Part shown: positions 26,663 to 35,263 of the stretch, piece by piece
Layout of the letters: each line of letters begins with the position of its first letter
How positions within the stretch are numbered: the stretch's first letter is position 1
DNA from: an uncultured Christensenellaceae bacterium
GTDB lineage: Bacteria > Bacillota > Clostridia > Christensenellales > UBA3700
Assembly: GCA_944381325.1 (NCBI GenBank)
Contig: CALWKS010000001.1
Span: 523,636 to 587,635 of the forward strand
Direction of reading: 5' to 3'
Length of the DNA stretch: 64,000 bases
The notes under the pieces: model-generated
Seen by the model: only the letters and a program-made list of their open reading frames with translations
What the model was told of the DNA's origin: nothing
The model's database searches: none
Program-made: the position numbers and the translations under genes

Positions 26663-26716
26663 AATAACCTCACTACAACAAATTAAAGCTGAACAAAATA
26701 GTTCCATATATACACC

Positions 26717-26745
26717 ATTATAAAGCAAGCAGAAAGATAAGTCAA
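26717..26745 (-). promoter_or_regulatory. promoter of the EEP-DUF1294 pair
   Basis: TTGACT (26745-26740), 17-base spacer, TATAAT (26722-26717), directly after the terminator of the upstream permease gene. Confidence 0.75.
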
Positions 26746-26751
26746 TACTCA

Positions 26752-26784
26752 CAAAACGAAGCCTCCGCTTATGCAGAGGCTTCT
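26752..26784 (-). terminator. intrinsic terminator after the uracil/xanthine permease gene
   Basis: GAAGCCTCTGC and GCGGAGGCTTC arms (one mismatch) around ATAA, followed by GTTTTG on the minus strand. Confidence 0.75.
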
Positions 26785-26822
26785 GATAAAGATTTGAAAA
26801 TGCTTTTAAACTATATATTAAA

Positions 26823-28388
26823 TCACTTTGACTCCGAGCTGTTTTCGTCAACGCTGTCTGAGTTTTCAGTCTCATCTTTAACAGCCAGTTCGTCAGCAGA
26901 ACTGCCTTCAACCGTTTCTCCGACCTCGACAGGCTGCCCGCTTTCCTGCTTTTCGTCGACTTCGCCGTAAGCGATTTTAGCTGCAGCGATATCCTCTTCA
27001 CTGCCCATATTTCTTACTTCGTTCTTGATTTTGGGCAGGACTGCGTTGGCAATGATACCAACTATGGTTGCTACGAATACGCCTGACAAGTTCATGCTCA
27101 CCTTTTCGTCGAATTTAATGGTAATGCCGCCGTTTACAACTATACCGATACCTATAACAAGAATAAGCGCAACAACAATGATATTGCGGAACTTAGTCAT
27201 ATCGACCTTGGAAGCCGCAAGAGTACGCAGACCTATAGCGGATATCATACCGTAAAGGATGATTTCAATGCCGCCGCGCACGGGAACGGGAATTGTCTGC
27301 AGGAAGCCGCCGAACTTGCCGAAGAAGCCGAGGAAAATCGCAAAGCAAGCTGTCCATCTGAGGATCTTGGGATTGTAGTTTCCGGTAGTTGCAAGAACGC
27401 CCGTATTTTCACTGTAAGTAGTGTTGCAAGGTCCTCCGAGGAAACCTGCAAGGAGCGTTGCAGCACCGTCGCCGAGAAGGGTGCGGTGGAGTCCGGGATC
27501 TTTGAAGAAGTCCTTGCCTACTACCGCGCCGTTTGTCGTAATATCTCCGATGTGTTCCATAAAAGGCACAATTGCGACAATAGCGATTGAAAGCACTGCG
27601 CCCCAGTCTTTAAAGCTGGGCAGACTGAAGAACTGAATGCCGTTGGCGTCCTTTGAGACGTAAGGAATGTTGAACCAGTGAGCATTCACTATACCGCTGA
27701 AATCCATTTTTACTACACCGCAGAAATGCAGGATAACGCAAAGAACGTATCCGCACACAATACCGATGAGTATAGGTATAATGTTAAATATCTTTAAAAC
27801 TTTATTCTTTTTAAACTGAACTACGTTGAACAGGATTACGACTGCAGCCGTAAATGCCGCAATTATCCAGCTGAGCCATGTGGGAGCAAAACCTGCAGAG
27901 CTTGCGCCGCTGGCGTCGTTGATACCGGAGCTTGCAAGACTCAGACCTATAAGAATGATAACAGGTCCTGTAACTACGGGCGGGAAAACCTTTTTGATCC
28001 TTTCCGCACCGAGGAAATATGCGCACAATGCGAACAAGAAGTACAGCAGACCTGCGAACATTATACCTGCCTGCGCGATCTGAACTCCCTCCTGAGTGGG
28101 CACTCCGTCCGGACCGAGAGTGTACATTGCAACGCACGATATAAACATAAAGCTTGAGCCGAGGAATACCGGCACTTTACCCTTCGTGACGAGGTGGAAC
28201 AGCAATGTTCCCAGACCCGCGGTAACCAGAGCTACCGAAACGTTCAGACCTGTAAGAAGAGGTACGAGAATAGTTGCTCCGAACATTGCAAACAAGTGCT
28301 GGACGGCAAGCAGATACTCTTTGCCGTTTTCAAGCCTGATTGCATTCCACGCCTTAACGAAGACGTTGGATTTTGTCTTTTCCTGCAT
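26823..28388 (-). CDS. uracil/xanthine permease (NCS2 family)
   Basis: 521-residue nucleobase:cation symporter with about 14 membrane segments. 'QHLFAMFGATILVPLLTGLN' near 27 is the family's QH motif region, 'FMEHIGDITTNGAVVGKDF' near 275 holds the substrate Glu and 'TTYSENTGVLATTGNYNP' near 320 is the NAT-like signature. Its Glu/Ser/Asp-rich C-terminal tail (about 465-521) is longer than usual. Substrate (uracil or xanthine) is not certain. A promoter and a terminator hairpin in the leader precede it. Confidence 0.9.
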   Translation of the reverse strand: MQEKTKSNVFVKAWNAIRLENGKEYLLAVQHLFAMFGATILVPLLTGLNVSVALVTAGLGTLLFHLVTKGKVPVFLGSSFMFISCVAMYTLGPDGVPTQEGVQIAQAGIMFAGLLYFLFALCAYFLGAERIKKVFPPVVTGPVIILIGLSLASSGINDASGASSAGFAPTWLSWIIAAFTAAVVILFNVVQFKKNKVLKIFNIIPILIGIVCGYVLCVILHFCGVVKMDFSGIVNAHWFNIPYVSKDANGIQFFSLPSFKDWGAVLSIAIVAIVPFMEHIGDITTNGAVVGKDFFKDPGLHRTLLGDGAATLLAGFLGGPCNTTYSENTGVLATTGNYNPKILRWTACFAIFLGFFGKFGGFLQTIPVPVRGGIEIILYGMISAIGLRTLAASKVDMTKFRNIIVVALILVIGIGIVVNGGITIKFDEKVSMNLSGVFVATIVGIIANAVLPKIKNEVRNMGSEEDIAAAKIAYGEVDEKQESGQPVEVGETVEGSSADELAVKDETENSDSVDENSSESK

Positions 28389-28402
28389 AAAAGCCTCCTT
28401 AT

Positions 28403-28430
28403 AAAAAAATCACAACCCTAAGGCTGTGAT
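28403..28430 (-). terminator. leader terminator (attenuator) before the permease
   Basis: ATCACAGCC and GGTTGTGAT arms followed by seven T, ending a few bases before the AAGGAGG ribosome site. Its place between promoter and gene implies regulated read-through. No purine-riboswitch core or PyrR-binding loop was recognised in the roughly 110-base leader. Confidence 0.7.
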
Positions 28431-28547
28431 AAAACTCAGATAAAAAATGAAAAGGAAAAAGACGCGACGCATGCGTTGCAATAAATTACGTTTTTAACCA
28501 TAGTAAACCCGTACATAAATAAGCCTTCTTCCGTATCCGTTTTCATA

Positions 28548-28577
28548 ATACTATCATATTTTCAAGCGCTGTGTCAA
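28548..28577 (-). promoter_or_regulatory. promoter of the permease leader
   Basis: TTGACA (28577-28572), 18-base spacer, TAGTAT (28553-28548). Confidence 0.55.
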
Positions 28578-28637
28578 CATTAGCGGAAAACATTTAAAAA
28601 TTTGTGCGTGCGTCTGATCGGATTTTCAAGATAAATA

Positions 28638-28672
28638 TAAAATAAAAATATCCGCCTCGCAAGGCGGATATA
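28638..28672 (-). terminator. intrinsic terminator after the aldo/keto reductase gene
   Basis: Perfect stem ATATCCGCCT/AGGCGGATAT with a TGCG loop and TTTTATTTT on the minus strand. Confidence 0.9.
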
Positions 28673-28710
28673 TCTGTTATTCAATTATAATAATTTACCT
28701 GATGAAAGCA

Positions 28711-29562
28711 TCAGAAATTCGCTTCGTCAGGATGCTGACCTCTGCCGCCGAAAGGCTGCATATAGTCAATAAAATACATGTCAGACGGGGTTATCTCAAA
28801 ATCGAATACATCTGCGTTTTCAGCCATTCTGTCTCCGTGAACAGACTTGGGCAGCGGCACTGCGCCGTGCTGAAGAGCCCATCTTACCGCAAGCTGAGCG
28901 GGTGTTTTGCCGTACTTGTGCGCCATAGCGACTATCTCACTGTTTTCAAGCACTTCTCCTCTGCCGAGAGGTCTGTACGCTTCGACAAGAATACCGTTCT
29001 CCTTGCAGAAAACAAGCGTTTCAAACTGCGGATATCCCGGGTGCATTTCTATCTGATCAACGGCAGGCTTTACGGTGCATTTTTCAAGAATACTGAGAAT
29101 ATGATGCGGCAGAAAGTTGGAAAGTCCTATGCTCTTTACTCTTCCGCTTGCCTTGATTTCTTCAAACGCTTTCCACGTATCGCAGTTGATTTGCTGCCAG
29201 TCGCTGTAATTCTTTGCATTGGCAGGCCAATGTATCAGAAAGAGATCTAGATAATCGAGTCCGAGGTTTTTCATAGTCTTCTCAAAGCCTTCAAGCGCGC
29301 TTTTATATCCTCTGTCAGTACCCCAAAGCTTGCTGGTGATAAACAGTTCTTCCCTCGGGATTTTGCTGTCCCTGACAGCCTTTCCCACTCCCTTTTCGTT
29401 GCCGTATATGAACGCCGTGTCTATATGACGGTAACCGAGAGAAAGCGCTTCTCTCACACAGCCGTACGCAGATTCGTCGTCATCTATTTTAAACGTGCCG
29501 TAACCAACGCACGGGATTTTGTTGCCGTCGTTAAGAGCGAAACAATCGCGCAAATTTTCCAT
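28711..29562 (-). CDS. aldo/keto reductase
   Basis: 283-residue NADPH-dependent TIM-barrel reductase. The catalytic tetrad is visible: Asp in 'HIDTAFIYGNEKGVG' near 47, Tyr in that motif, Lys in 'FITSKLW' near 77 and His in 'LIHWPA' near 109. 'IGLSNFLPHHI' near 141 and 'VPLPKSVHGDRMAEN' near 240 are family signatures of AKR5-like (2,5-diketogluconate reductase-type) enzymes. Physiological substrate unknown. GGAGG before the ATG; monocistronic. Confidence 0.9.
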   Translation of the reverse strand: MENLRDCFALNDGNKIPCVGYGTFKIDDDESAYGCVREALSLGYRHIDTAFIYGNEKGVGKAVRDSKIPREELFITSKLWGTDRGYKSALEGFEKTMKNLGLDYLDLFLIHWPANAKNYSDWQQINCDTWKAFEEIKASGRVKSIGLSNFLPHHILSILEKCTVKPAVDQIEMHPGYPQFETLVFCKENGILVEAYRPLGRGEVLENSEIVAMAHKYGKTPAQLAVRWALQHGAVPLPKSVHGDRMAENADVFDFEITPSDMYFIDYMQPFGGRGQHPDEANF

Positions 29563-29801
29563 ATAACCTCCGATGAGTGCCGAAATGCGGCTGATATCTT
29601 AAAATCAGTATATCAAAACAATCGCTCGCTAGCAATACCCAATTTTAAAATACTTTACAAAACTTGAGCTATGCCTTTACTGTTAAAGACAGCGCTGAAC
29701 ATCAGCTTTTATCTGAATGTCAATACATATCAAATTCACGCAAAAATCGGCTGAAAAGCGCATCGGCATTGAATTTTTATGAAAAAATTTTAAAACCCTT
29801 A

Positions 29802-29830
29802 TTGACAATGACCCTTCCCGATGCTTTAAT
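29802..29830 (+). promoter_or_regulatory. promoter of the cytidylate kinase-like gene
   Basis: TTGACA (29802-29807), 17-base spacer, TTTAAT (29825-29830). Confidence 0.6.
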
Positions 29831-29867
29831 ATAATTAATAACGCTTATATGCGCTAAGGAGTGGAAA

Positions 29868-30479
29868 ATGGATAAGGTTATAACTATAAGCCGACAATTC
29901 GGCAGCGGCGGCAGAGAATTCGGTATAAAACTGGCACAGGCGCTTAGCATACCGTTTTACGATAAAGAACTGATATCTCTCGCGGCACAAGGCACTGCAA
30001 TGTGTGAAGAATTTCTTCAGCACCACGAAGAAAGCGCCCCGTCAATGCTTTCAGGGGTTTTCTATTCAACATATTTTATGCCTATGTCTGATCAGATTTA
30101 TATAGCTCAGAGCAACGCTATCAAAGAAATAGCAAAGAAAGGTCCTTGCGTAATACTGGGAAGATGCGCTGACACAATTCTCGAAGATTCTGTAAAGATT
30201 TACGTGCATGCAGATCTCAAAAAGCGCGTAGCGCGCAAAAACGCTCTCAACCTGGGCATCGATCCTGACAAAATGGAAGCGCACGTAAAGAAGATCGATA
30301 AAAAGCGTAAAAAATATTATGAATTTTACACTTATCAGAAATGGGGTATGGCAGAAAACCACAACCTCTGTCTGGACAGCGGACAGATAGGTATAGACGG
30401 ATGCGTCAAGACTACCCTTGCTTATCTTGAAAGCATAGACAATCATACCGATCTTGAAAACCCGGGCGTACACGGCTGA
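29868..30479 (+). CDS. cytidylate kinase-like protein
   Basis: 203 residues of the cytidylate_kin_2 type. 'ITISRQFGSGGREFGIKLAQ' near 5 is a P-loop variant (GSGGRE instead of GxxGxGKS), 'DKELISLAA' near 36 and 'ILGRCADTIL' near 93 match the family, and 'KRVARKNALN' near 121 is a lid-like Arg-rich segment. Such proteins are annotated as nucleotide kinases but their substrates are unproven. AAGGAG lies before the ATG. A bidirectional terminator separates it from the convergent symporter gene. Confidence 0.85.
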   Translation: MDKVITISRQFGSGGREFGIKLAQALSIPFYDKELISLAAQGTAMCEEFLQHHEESAPSMLSGVFYSTYFMPMSDQIYIAQSNAIKEIAKKGPCVILGRCADTILEDSVKIYVHADLKKRVARKNALNLGIDPDKMEAHVKKIDKKRKKYYEFYTYQKWGMAENHNLCLDSGQIGIDGCVKTTLAYLESIDNHTDLENPGVHG

Positions 30480-30506
30480 AAACAAAAAACAGATACATAG
30501 CATATT

Positions 30507-30540
30507 AAAAACGCACCCTGAAAACGGGTGCGTTTTTTAT
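30507..30540. terminator. bidirectional terminator between convergent genes
   Basis: AAAACGCACCC...GGGTGCGTTTTTT: perfect stem with T run on the plus strand and TTTTAAT on the minus strand. Confidence 0.9.
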
Positions 30541-30583
30541 CTTATTTACTTTTTCAAGGATTGTCGATCTCTTATTCCGTCTC

Positions 30584-32020
30584 TTAAAAACCTATGATAT
30601 TGAATATAAGAATAAGCAGCATGCACACGGGTGCGACAAATCTTATCATAACGGTAAAATATTTGTCTCTGAAGCTGTTTACCTTAAGACCTATTTCGTC
30701 CTTTATCGCCCTGAAGTTTACAAAATATCCCGCAATAACGCAAGTGCCTATAGCTACAAGAGGCATAAGAATACTGTTGCTTACATAGTCGAATATGTCG
30801 AGAAGCGTCATATCCCCTATCGAAAGCATTTTCAGCACTCCGAATCCCAGCGAAGACGGAATACCCAGCAAAAGCACAACGCCGAACACAACAAGACATG
30901 CCTGCCATCTCTTCAATCCAAGATTTTCTCTGAGGACGGCGACGATCGCTTCGATAAGCGATATTGCAGACGTAAGCGCGGCAAACAGAACGAGAAGGAA
31001 GAACAGCGCGCCTATAACGTTGCCGCCTGGAATCTGACTGAACACGTTGGGCAGAGATACGAACATAAGCGTAGGACCGCTGTTCTGCATAACGTCAGAA
31101 GGAGTAGACGAAAAAGCGAACACAGACGGGATTATGATAAGTCCTGCAACGATTGCGAAACACGTATCGAATATGCTTATCTGACGAGCGGACTTCTGTA
31201 TATCCGTATTCTTCTTCATATAAGAGCCGTATGTGATCATAATACACATCGCCAGAGACATCGAATAGAACAACTGCCCCAGTGCCGCAAGGAAGACCTC
31301 GGCAATATTTACGCCCTCGAGCTTTGGAACGAGAAAGTATTTCACGCCTTCGAGCGCGCCTTCCTGGCACATTGCGAATATTGCAAGCCCCACAGAAAGA
31401 ACTGCCAGCAACGGCATAAGTATTTTGCCTATTTTTTCAATACCCTTCTGCACGCCGAAAATAACGACCGCAAAAGACAGCAGCGCAAATATGATAAAGA
31501 ATACGATAGGCTCCCATGACGAAGATATAAAGTTGTTAAAATAAAGCGCGGCGTTTTCTCCCGTCATAGCGCCTGTTGTCCCGTCTCCAGAGAGATACGC
31601 GAACAGATATTTTGTTACCCAACCGCCGATAACGCAGTAATAAGGCACAATAAGGACAGGTACTATCAGGCTGAAAAAGCCGAACCACTTTGTCTTTTTG
31701 TTAAGCTTTGCAAACGCACCGATAACGTCTTTGCCGGTATGTCTGCCGATGGCGATCTCAAGCACGAGAAGGCTGAAACCGAACGTAACTGCAAGCAATA
31801 TATAAACAAGCAGAAAAATTCCGCCGCCGTATTTTGCGGCAAGATAAGGGAATCTCCACAGGTTGCCGAGACCTACGGCTGAGCCTGCCGCGGCGAGAAC
31901 GAAACCTATTTTACCGGTAAATCCCTTATGTTTTTTTACGTGAAATACCTGTTCTGCAGCTCCTGTTTCAGCAGTTTCCGCACTCACGTCGTTTGTCTGA
32001 AGGTTTTCTTCGTTTTGCAT
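30584..32020 (-). CDS. sodium-dependent transporter, NSS/SNF family
   Basis: 478-residue symporter likely importing an amino acid with sodium. After a 30-residue hydrophilic N-terminus comes 'GFVLAAAGSAVGLGNLWRFPYLAAKYGGG' (about 37-65), split in TM1 as in LeuT and forming the sodium and substrate site. 'LGQLFYSMSLAMCIMITYGSY' near 249 is TM6. About 11-12 membrane segments. GGAGG before the ATG; promoter at 32056. Confidence 0.92.
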   Translation of the reverse strand: MQNEENLQTNDVSAETAETGAAEQVFHVKKHKGFTGKIGFVLAAAGSAVGLGNLWRFPYLAAKYGGGIFLLVYILLAVTFGFSLLVLEIAIGRHTGKDVIGAFAKLNKKTKWFGFFSLIVPVLIVPYYCVIGGWVTKYLFAYLSGDGTTGAMTGENAALYFNNFISSSWEPIVFFIIFALLSFAVVIFGVQKGIEKIGKILMPLLAVLSVGLAIFAMCQEGALEGVKYFLVPKLEGVNIAEVFLAALGQLFYSMSLAMCIMITYGSYMKKNTDIQKSARQISIFDTCFAIVAGLIIIPSVFAFSSTPSDVMQNSGPTLMFVSLPNVFSQIPGGNVIGALFFLLVLFAALTSAISLIEAIVAVLRENLGLKRWQACLVVFGVVLLLGIPSSLGFGVLKMLSIGDMTLLDIFDYVSNSILMPLVAIGTCVIAGYFVNFRAIKDEIGLKVNSFRDKYFTVMIRFVAPVCMLLILIFNIIGF

Positions 32021-32055
32021 AATATCCTCCGGTCATTACCTTTAAACATTTTATT

Positions 32056-32084
32056 ATTTTAACAATATTATCGGCTTTTAGCAA
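32056..32084 (-). promoter_or_regulatory. promoter of the NSS symporter gene
   Basis: TTGCTA (32084-32079), 17-base spacer, TAAAAT (32061-32056). Confidence 0.55.
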
Positions 32085-32221
32085 CGAAAAAGTCGCATTT
32101 CAGACAAATTAAGCATATTTACTGCTGTTTTTGGTCAATTATGTTGATATAACATCGGCTATTTATTTTCAAAGTATCAGAGTTTTTGAATATCAAATAA
32201 ATATTTTCTTTTTGTTGACAT

Positions 32222-32250
32222 AAAAAACCGCGGCAAATGTTGCCGCGGAA
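32222..32250 (-). terminator. intrinsic terminator after the 238-residue gene
   Basis: Stem CCGCGGCA/TGCCGCGG with a short loop followed by TTTTTT on the minus strand. Confidence 0.9.
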
Positions 32251-32297
32251 ATTCCCGATCGAATTTTATTCTTTAACCTATATCAACTTGCTTCTTT

Positions 32298-33014
32298 TCA
32301 GATTAGCGCATAAGCCTGCATAAGCGCCTGCATTCCGTCAAGATAAGAATAAGCGTTGCGATAACCTTCCATTACCGATCTGAGCCCCAGCCATACGACC
32401 TTGACCATCTTTGCGCTTGCGATTTCAAAAGCGTAATAAAGACCTTCGAGCATAGTGATATAATCGTCTCTGGTCTCGTCAGAAAGTCTTTCGTCTGAAG
32501 CAACCAGTTCAGTAAGCGAAGTGATATAAGGCACAACGTTTTCCTTTACGATGTCCTGAACGACAAAGTCCCCTTCTCCGAATCTCGCCGTCTTCTCCTC
32601 TTCCTTATCGTCAAGCACGTTTTTGAAAGCGAGGACGTATGCGGTTATAACGCTGTTGCAGAACATTCTGAAGGACTGATCGATATCGTCTGATCTGAAG
32701 AACGTCTTGAGAAATTTGTGCAAACTCTGCGTTCCTCTGTCAAACTCGTAAAGAAGACCTGTAACAAGCGCAACAACTCCTCTCGACGAGGGAGGAAGCT
32801 TGAAAGAATTACCCACAACGGCAGCCTGAAATTCCTGCTTATAATCAACACCCGTATTGCATTTTGCGACGTATCCCATCAGAGAAGGATTTGACGCGAG
32901 ATAACGCAACAACCCCTTGATTGCGTTGCCTGCCATGATAAATCTTCCTTTGGATAAGTCGTTACACCTAGCGACCAGCCCGGTATAAGCCTGTTTTATG
33001 CCTTCGTTTGCCAT
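32298..33014 (-). CDS. helical protein of unknown function
   Basis: 238 residues, not recognised. It is predicted to be almost entirely alpha-helical and soluble, with 'KGLLRYLASNPSLMGYVAKC' near 33 and 'AFEIASAKMVKVVWLGLRSV' near 195. No catalytic motif or signal peptide. GGAGAG lies before the ATG. It is transcribed alone, divergently from the HPr-like gene; both promoters have a TTGCAA -35 box. Confidence 0.75.
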   Translation of the reverse strand: MANEGIKQAYTGLVARCNDLSKGRFIMAGNAIKGLLRYLASNPSLMGYVAKCNTGVDYKQEFQAAVVGNSFKLPPSSRGVVALVTGLLYEFDRGTQSLHKFLKTFFRSDDIDQSFRMFCNSVITAYVLAFKNVLDDKEEEKTARFGEGDFVVQDIVKENVVPYITSLTELVASDERLSDETRDDYITMLEGLYYAFEIASAKMVKVVWLGLRSVMEGYRNAYSYLDGMQALMQAYALI

Positions 33015-33075
33015 ATAACTCTCCGTCTTCTTATGCCGTATAATATCAGCAGAAAGCCGATCTGCTTATTTTTAT

Positions 33076-33104
33076 ATTATACGCCTTAAACGTGCATATT
33101 GCAA
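33076..33104 (-). promoter_or_regulatory. promoter of the 238-residue gene
   Basis: TTGCAA (33104-33099), 17-base spacer, TATAAT (33081-33076). Confidence 0.7.
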
Positions 33105-33186
33105 GTAAATATACGTTTCACCATGATATGAGCGTCCTTGAAAGTGGACTTGAAAATGTAAAATTTTGATAAATCTGTCCAAATCA

Positions 33187-33215
33187 TTGCAAAAGCTCTT
33201 AGGTTAACTTATAAT
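33187..33215 (+). promoter_or_regulatory. promoter of the HPr-like/DUF4364 pair
   Basis: TTGCAA (33187-33192), 17-base spacer, TATAAT (33210-33215). Confidence 0.7.
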
Positions 33216-33253
33216 ATTGAAGAACAAATTTTTTATGTTACGGAGTGTACATT

Positions 33254-33484
33254 ATGAAATCAGTCAGTTTGCTTCTAAACACGACCGAGAGCGTTAAGAA
33301 ATTCGTAAACATCATCTCTGCTTACGACTATGACGCAGACATAAGAAGCGGTCGTTACGTAGTAGACGCAAAGTCTATTCTCGGCATTTTTTCTCTTGAT
33401 TTGAACAAGCCTGTCGTTCTTGAAATCTACAGCGCGGATTGCGACGATCTTATCGAACAACTCACGCCTTTCATATACGTCTGA
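33254..33484 (+). CDS. HPr/Crh-like protein lacking the active-site histidine
   Basis: 76 residues of the HPr fold. The region of HPr Ser46 is kept ('DAKSILGIFSL', Ser41 here), but the His15 loop (GIHARPA in HPr) is replaced by 'NTTESVKK', so it cannot carry PTS phosphate. In this respect it resembles Bacillus Crh, a target of HPr kinase; hprK lies 3 kb away. The ATG at 33254 has CGGAG eight bases upstream and is preferred to a GTG three codons earlier. Followed within five bases by the DUF4364 gene. Confidence 0.82.
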   Translation: MKSVSLLLNTTESVKKFVNIISAYDYDADIRSGRYVVDAKSILGIFSLDLNKPVVLEIYSADCDDLIEQLTPFIYV

Positions 33485-33489
33485 TCGCC

Positions 33490-34008
33490 ATGCTGGACGC
33501 AAAAGCACTGAACAAGGTAATACTCCTCTTCATATTCGACAAGATGGAAGTTGCTATGAAAGAGGATATAATAATCGAAATGGCAGTCTCCAATGAGTGG
33601 CTGTCATATATCGACGCAAAAGAAAGTTTTTCTGAACTTGCCTCAAGCGATTTTCTTACCAACGTTTCTCCGCGCGGCTCGATAGCGCACTACTCTATCA
33701 CCAGCGACGGCAGAGAGTGTCTGCAACATTTTTACATTCAGATCCCCTCTTCCCTGCGCGACGCAATAACGGAGCACGTAAAGAAAAACCGTCTTACATA
33801 CAGAAGAAAACAGGACTACTCTTCAGACTATTTCAAGAACTCTGACGGAACGTACACAGTCGTGCTGAAGATCGAAAGCGTAACCGTTCCTCTTATGGAA
33901 CTCAAACTCAACGTTCAGAACCGCAATACCGCAAAGTGGATTTTCAAACACTGGTCTGACAAGGCTCTGAATATTTACGAACTTATTCACGAAAATCTTG
34001 TTGAATAA
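33490..34008 (+). CDS. DUF4364 family protein
   Basis: 172 residues from the ATG at 33490, which begins five bases after the HPr-like stop. There is no clear ribosome site, so translation is probably coupled. The N-terminal third ('KVILLFIFDKMEVAMKEDIIIEMA') looks like the winged-helix part of DUF4364, with a beta-rich C-terminal part ('DGTYTVVLKIESVTVPLMEL' near 128). The family is regarded as a putative transcription regulator; function is unproven. Confidence 0.8.
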   Translation: MLDAKALNKVILLFIFDKMEVAMKEDIIIEMAVSNEWLSYIDAKESFSELASSDFLTNVSPRGSIAHYSITSDGRECLQHFYIQIPSSLRDAITEHVKKNRLTYRRKQDYSSDYFKNSDGTYTVVLKIESVTVPLMELKLNVQNRNTAKWIFKHWSDKALNIYELIHENLVE

Positions 34009-34012
34009 AAAA

Positions 34013-34038
34013 TGCGCCTTAAGGGCGCTTTTTGTTTT
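34013..34038 (+). terminator. intrinsic terminator after the DUF4364 gene
   Basis: GCGCC-TTAA-GGGCGC followed by TTTTTGTTTTTG, directly after the stop codon. Confidence 0.85.
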
Positions 34039-34194
34039 TGTTTTAATCAGGTTTCACTTGAAATTTCATATAATTACATACCTGATCAGACTGAAAAACT
34101 TTTTGCCGCTGCAAGCAATAAAGATTTCTTGTTAAACGATCTTAAAATCTTAAATGCGAAACAGTCAGCTTGTCTTTTACATTTTAATGCAAAC

Positions 34195-34222
34195 AAAAAA
34201 GCCCGCATAAACGGGCTTTTAT
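34195..34222 (-). terminator. intrinsic terminator after the zinc-ribbon gene
   Basis: AAAAGCCCG/CGGGCTTTT stem with TTTTTTG on the minus strand. Confidence 0.85.
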
Positions 34223-34239
34223 TATCAACGTTTAATCTG

Positions 34240-34638
34240 TTACGCGTCTTTTCTCACCCTGACTCCGCAGGTATTGCAATACTTCGCGTCCATATCCAGT
34301 TCAGCACCGCAGTTGACGCACTTCTTGACCATAGGCTTGCCGCACTTACGGCAGAACTTGCTCTGAGGAGGATTGGGCTCTCCGCAATATTTGCATTTCA
34401 CAGGCTCAGGAGCTTTTTCTCCTTTATCCTTTTTAAGACCTGCAAACACGAATATCAGACCGACGAAACCTATGACAATACCTGCAATCGCAAGTCCGTA
34501 TTTAATTTCAAGCGCGCTGTCAGTCATAAGCAACGCAATGCCGACTGCGATCAGCACAAGACCGATTATATTTACTGCCAATCCTAATCCCAGACAAAAT
34601 TTCTTTGCGGTAAAGGATTTCTTTTCTTTATCAGACAT
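34240..34638 (-). CDS. membrane protein with two zinc ribbons
   Basis: 132 residues. Two membrane segments (about 15-37, 45-66) precede two zinc ribbons: CKYC...CRKC near 81-98 and CVNC...CNTC near 107-124. The C-terminal half would be cytoplasmic. Architecture matches the gene at 55942, and the two are probably paralogues. GGAGGAG before the ATG. Function unknown. Confidence 0.82.
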   Translation of the reverse strand: MSDKEKKSFTAKKFCLGLGLAVNIIGLVLIAVGIALLMTDSALEIKYGLAIAGIVIGFVGLIFVFAGLKKDKGEKAPEPVKCKYCGEPNPPQSKFCRKCGKPMVKKCVNCGAELDMDAKYCNTCGVRVRKDA

Positions 34639-34792
34639 ATTCGCTCCTCCGCGATTTTTTATATATTATACATTAATTATTACAGGTTGTCAACAAAAAT
34701 AAAACTTACAGTTAAACGCGCTTTACTTAAGAACATCACAGCTTGTTTCTTCTGCTCTTTACCTGAGTTGAAATCTCTTTGTGTTCTTCTTT

Positions 34793-35158
34793 TTAAAGGT
34801 TTTCAAGATTTTCGAGTTTGTCAAGAAAAACCGTAAGGATTTCATTTGACTCAGCCTTGTAAAATTCAGTTACGTAACTTACTATAACGCCGGGAATAAA
34901 CGCCACGACAAGGATTCCGTAAAGAGTGAGAAGGACCGTAAGAATTCTGGCGAGAGTGCTTGTCGCCACCACGTCGCCGAAGCCCACTGTCGTACAAGCC
35001 GCAAAGCAAAACCAGAGACTGTCTCCGAAATCGCCTATCTCAGGCTCTATCAACCATATAATAAGAGCGGTCAGAAAATAATACAGAAGAAAACCGATAA
35101 GAGTTTCATACAAATGCGTTGTACGCATTATGTTGTGCAGTATTCTTAGTTTTTTCAT
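34793..35158 (-). CDS. two-TM potassium channel
   Basis: 121 residues with two membrane segments and a pore loop containing the K+ selectivity filter 'TTVGFGD' near 57. The short C-terminal tail has no RCK domain, so it resembles simple KcsA-like pores. GGGAG before the ATG. Monocistronic. Confidence 0.9.
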   Translation of the reverse strand: MKKLRILHNIMRTTHLYETLIGFLLYYFLTALIIWLIEPEIGDFGDSLWFCFAACTTVGFGDVVATSTLARILTVLLTLYGILVVAFIPGVIVSYVTEFYKAESNEILTVFLDKLENLENL

Positions 35159-35263
35159 AATCGCTCCCTATGTGGCAGTCCTGATTAATACCGCCCCGCC
35201 TTTTTAATGCGGCAGATCAAATAGCCGACACGTTGAATGCTCGGCATATGTCAGGCACGCGAG

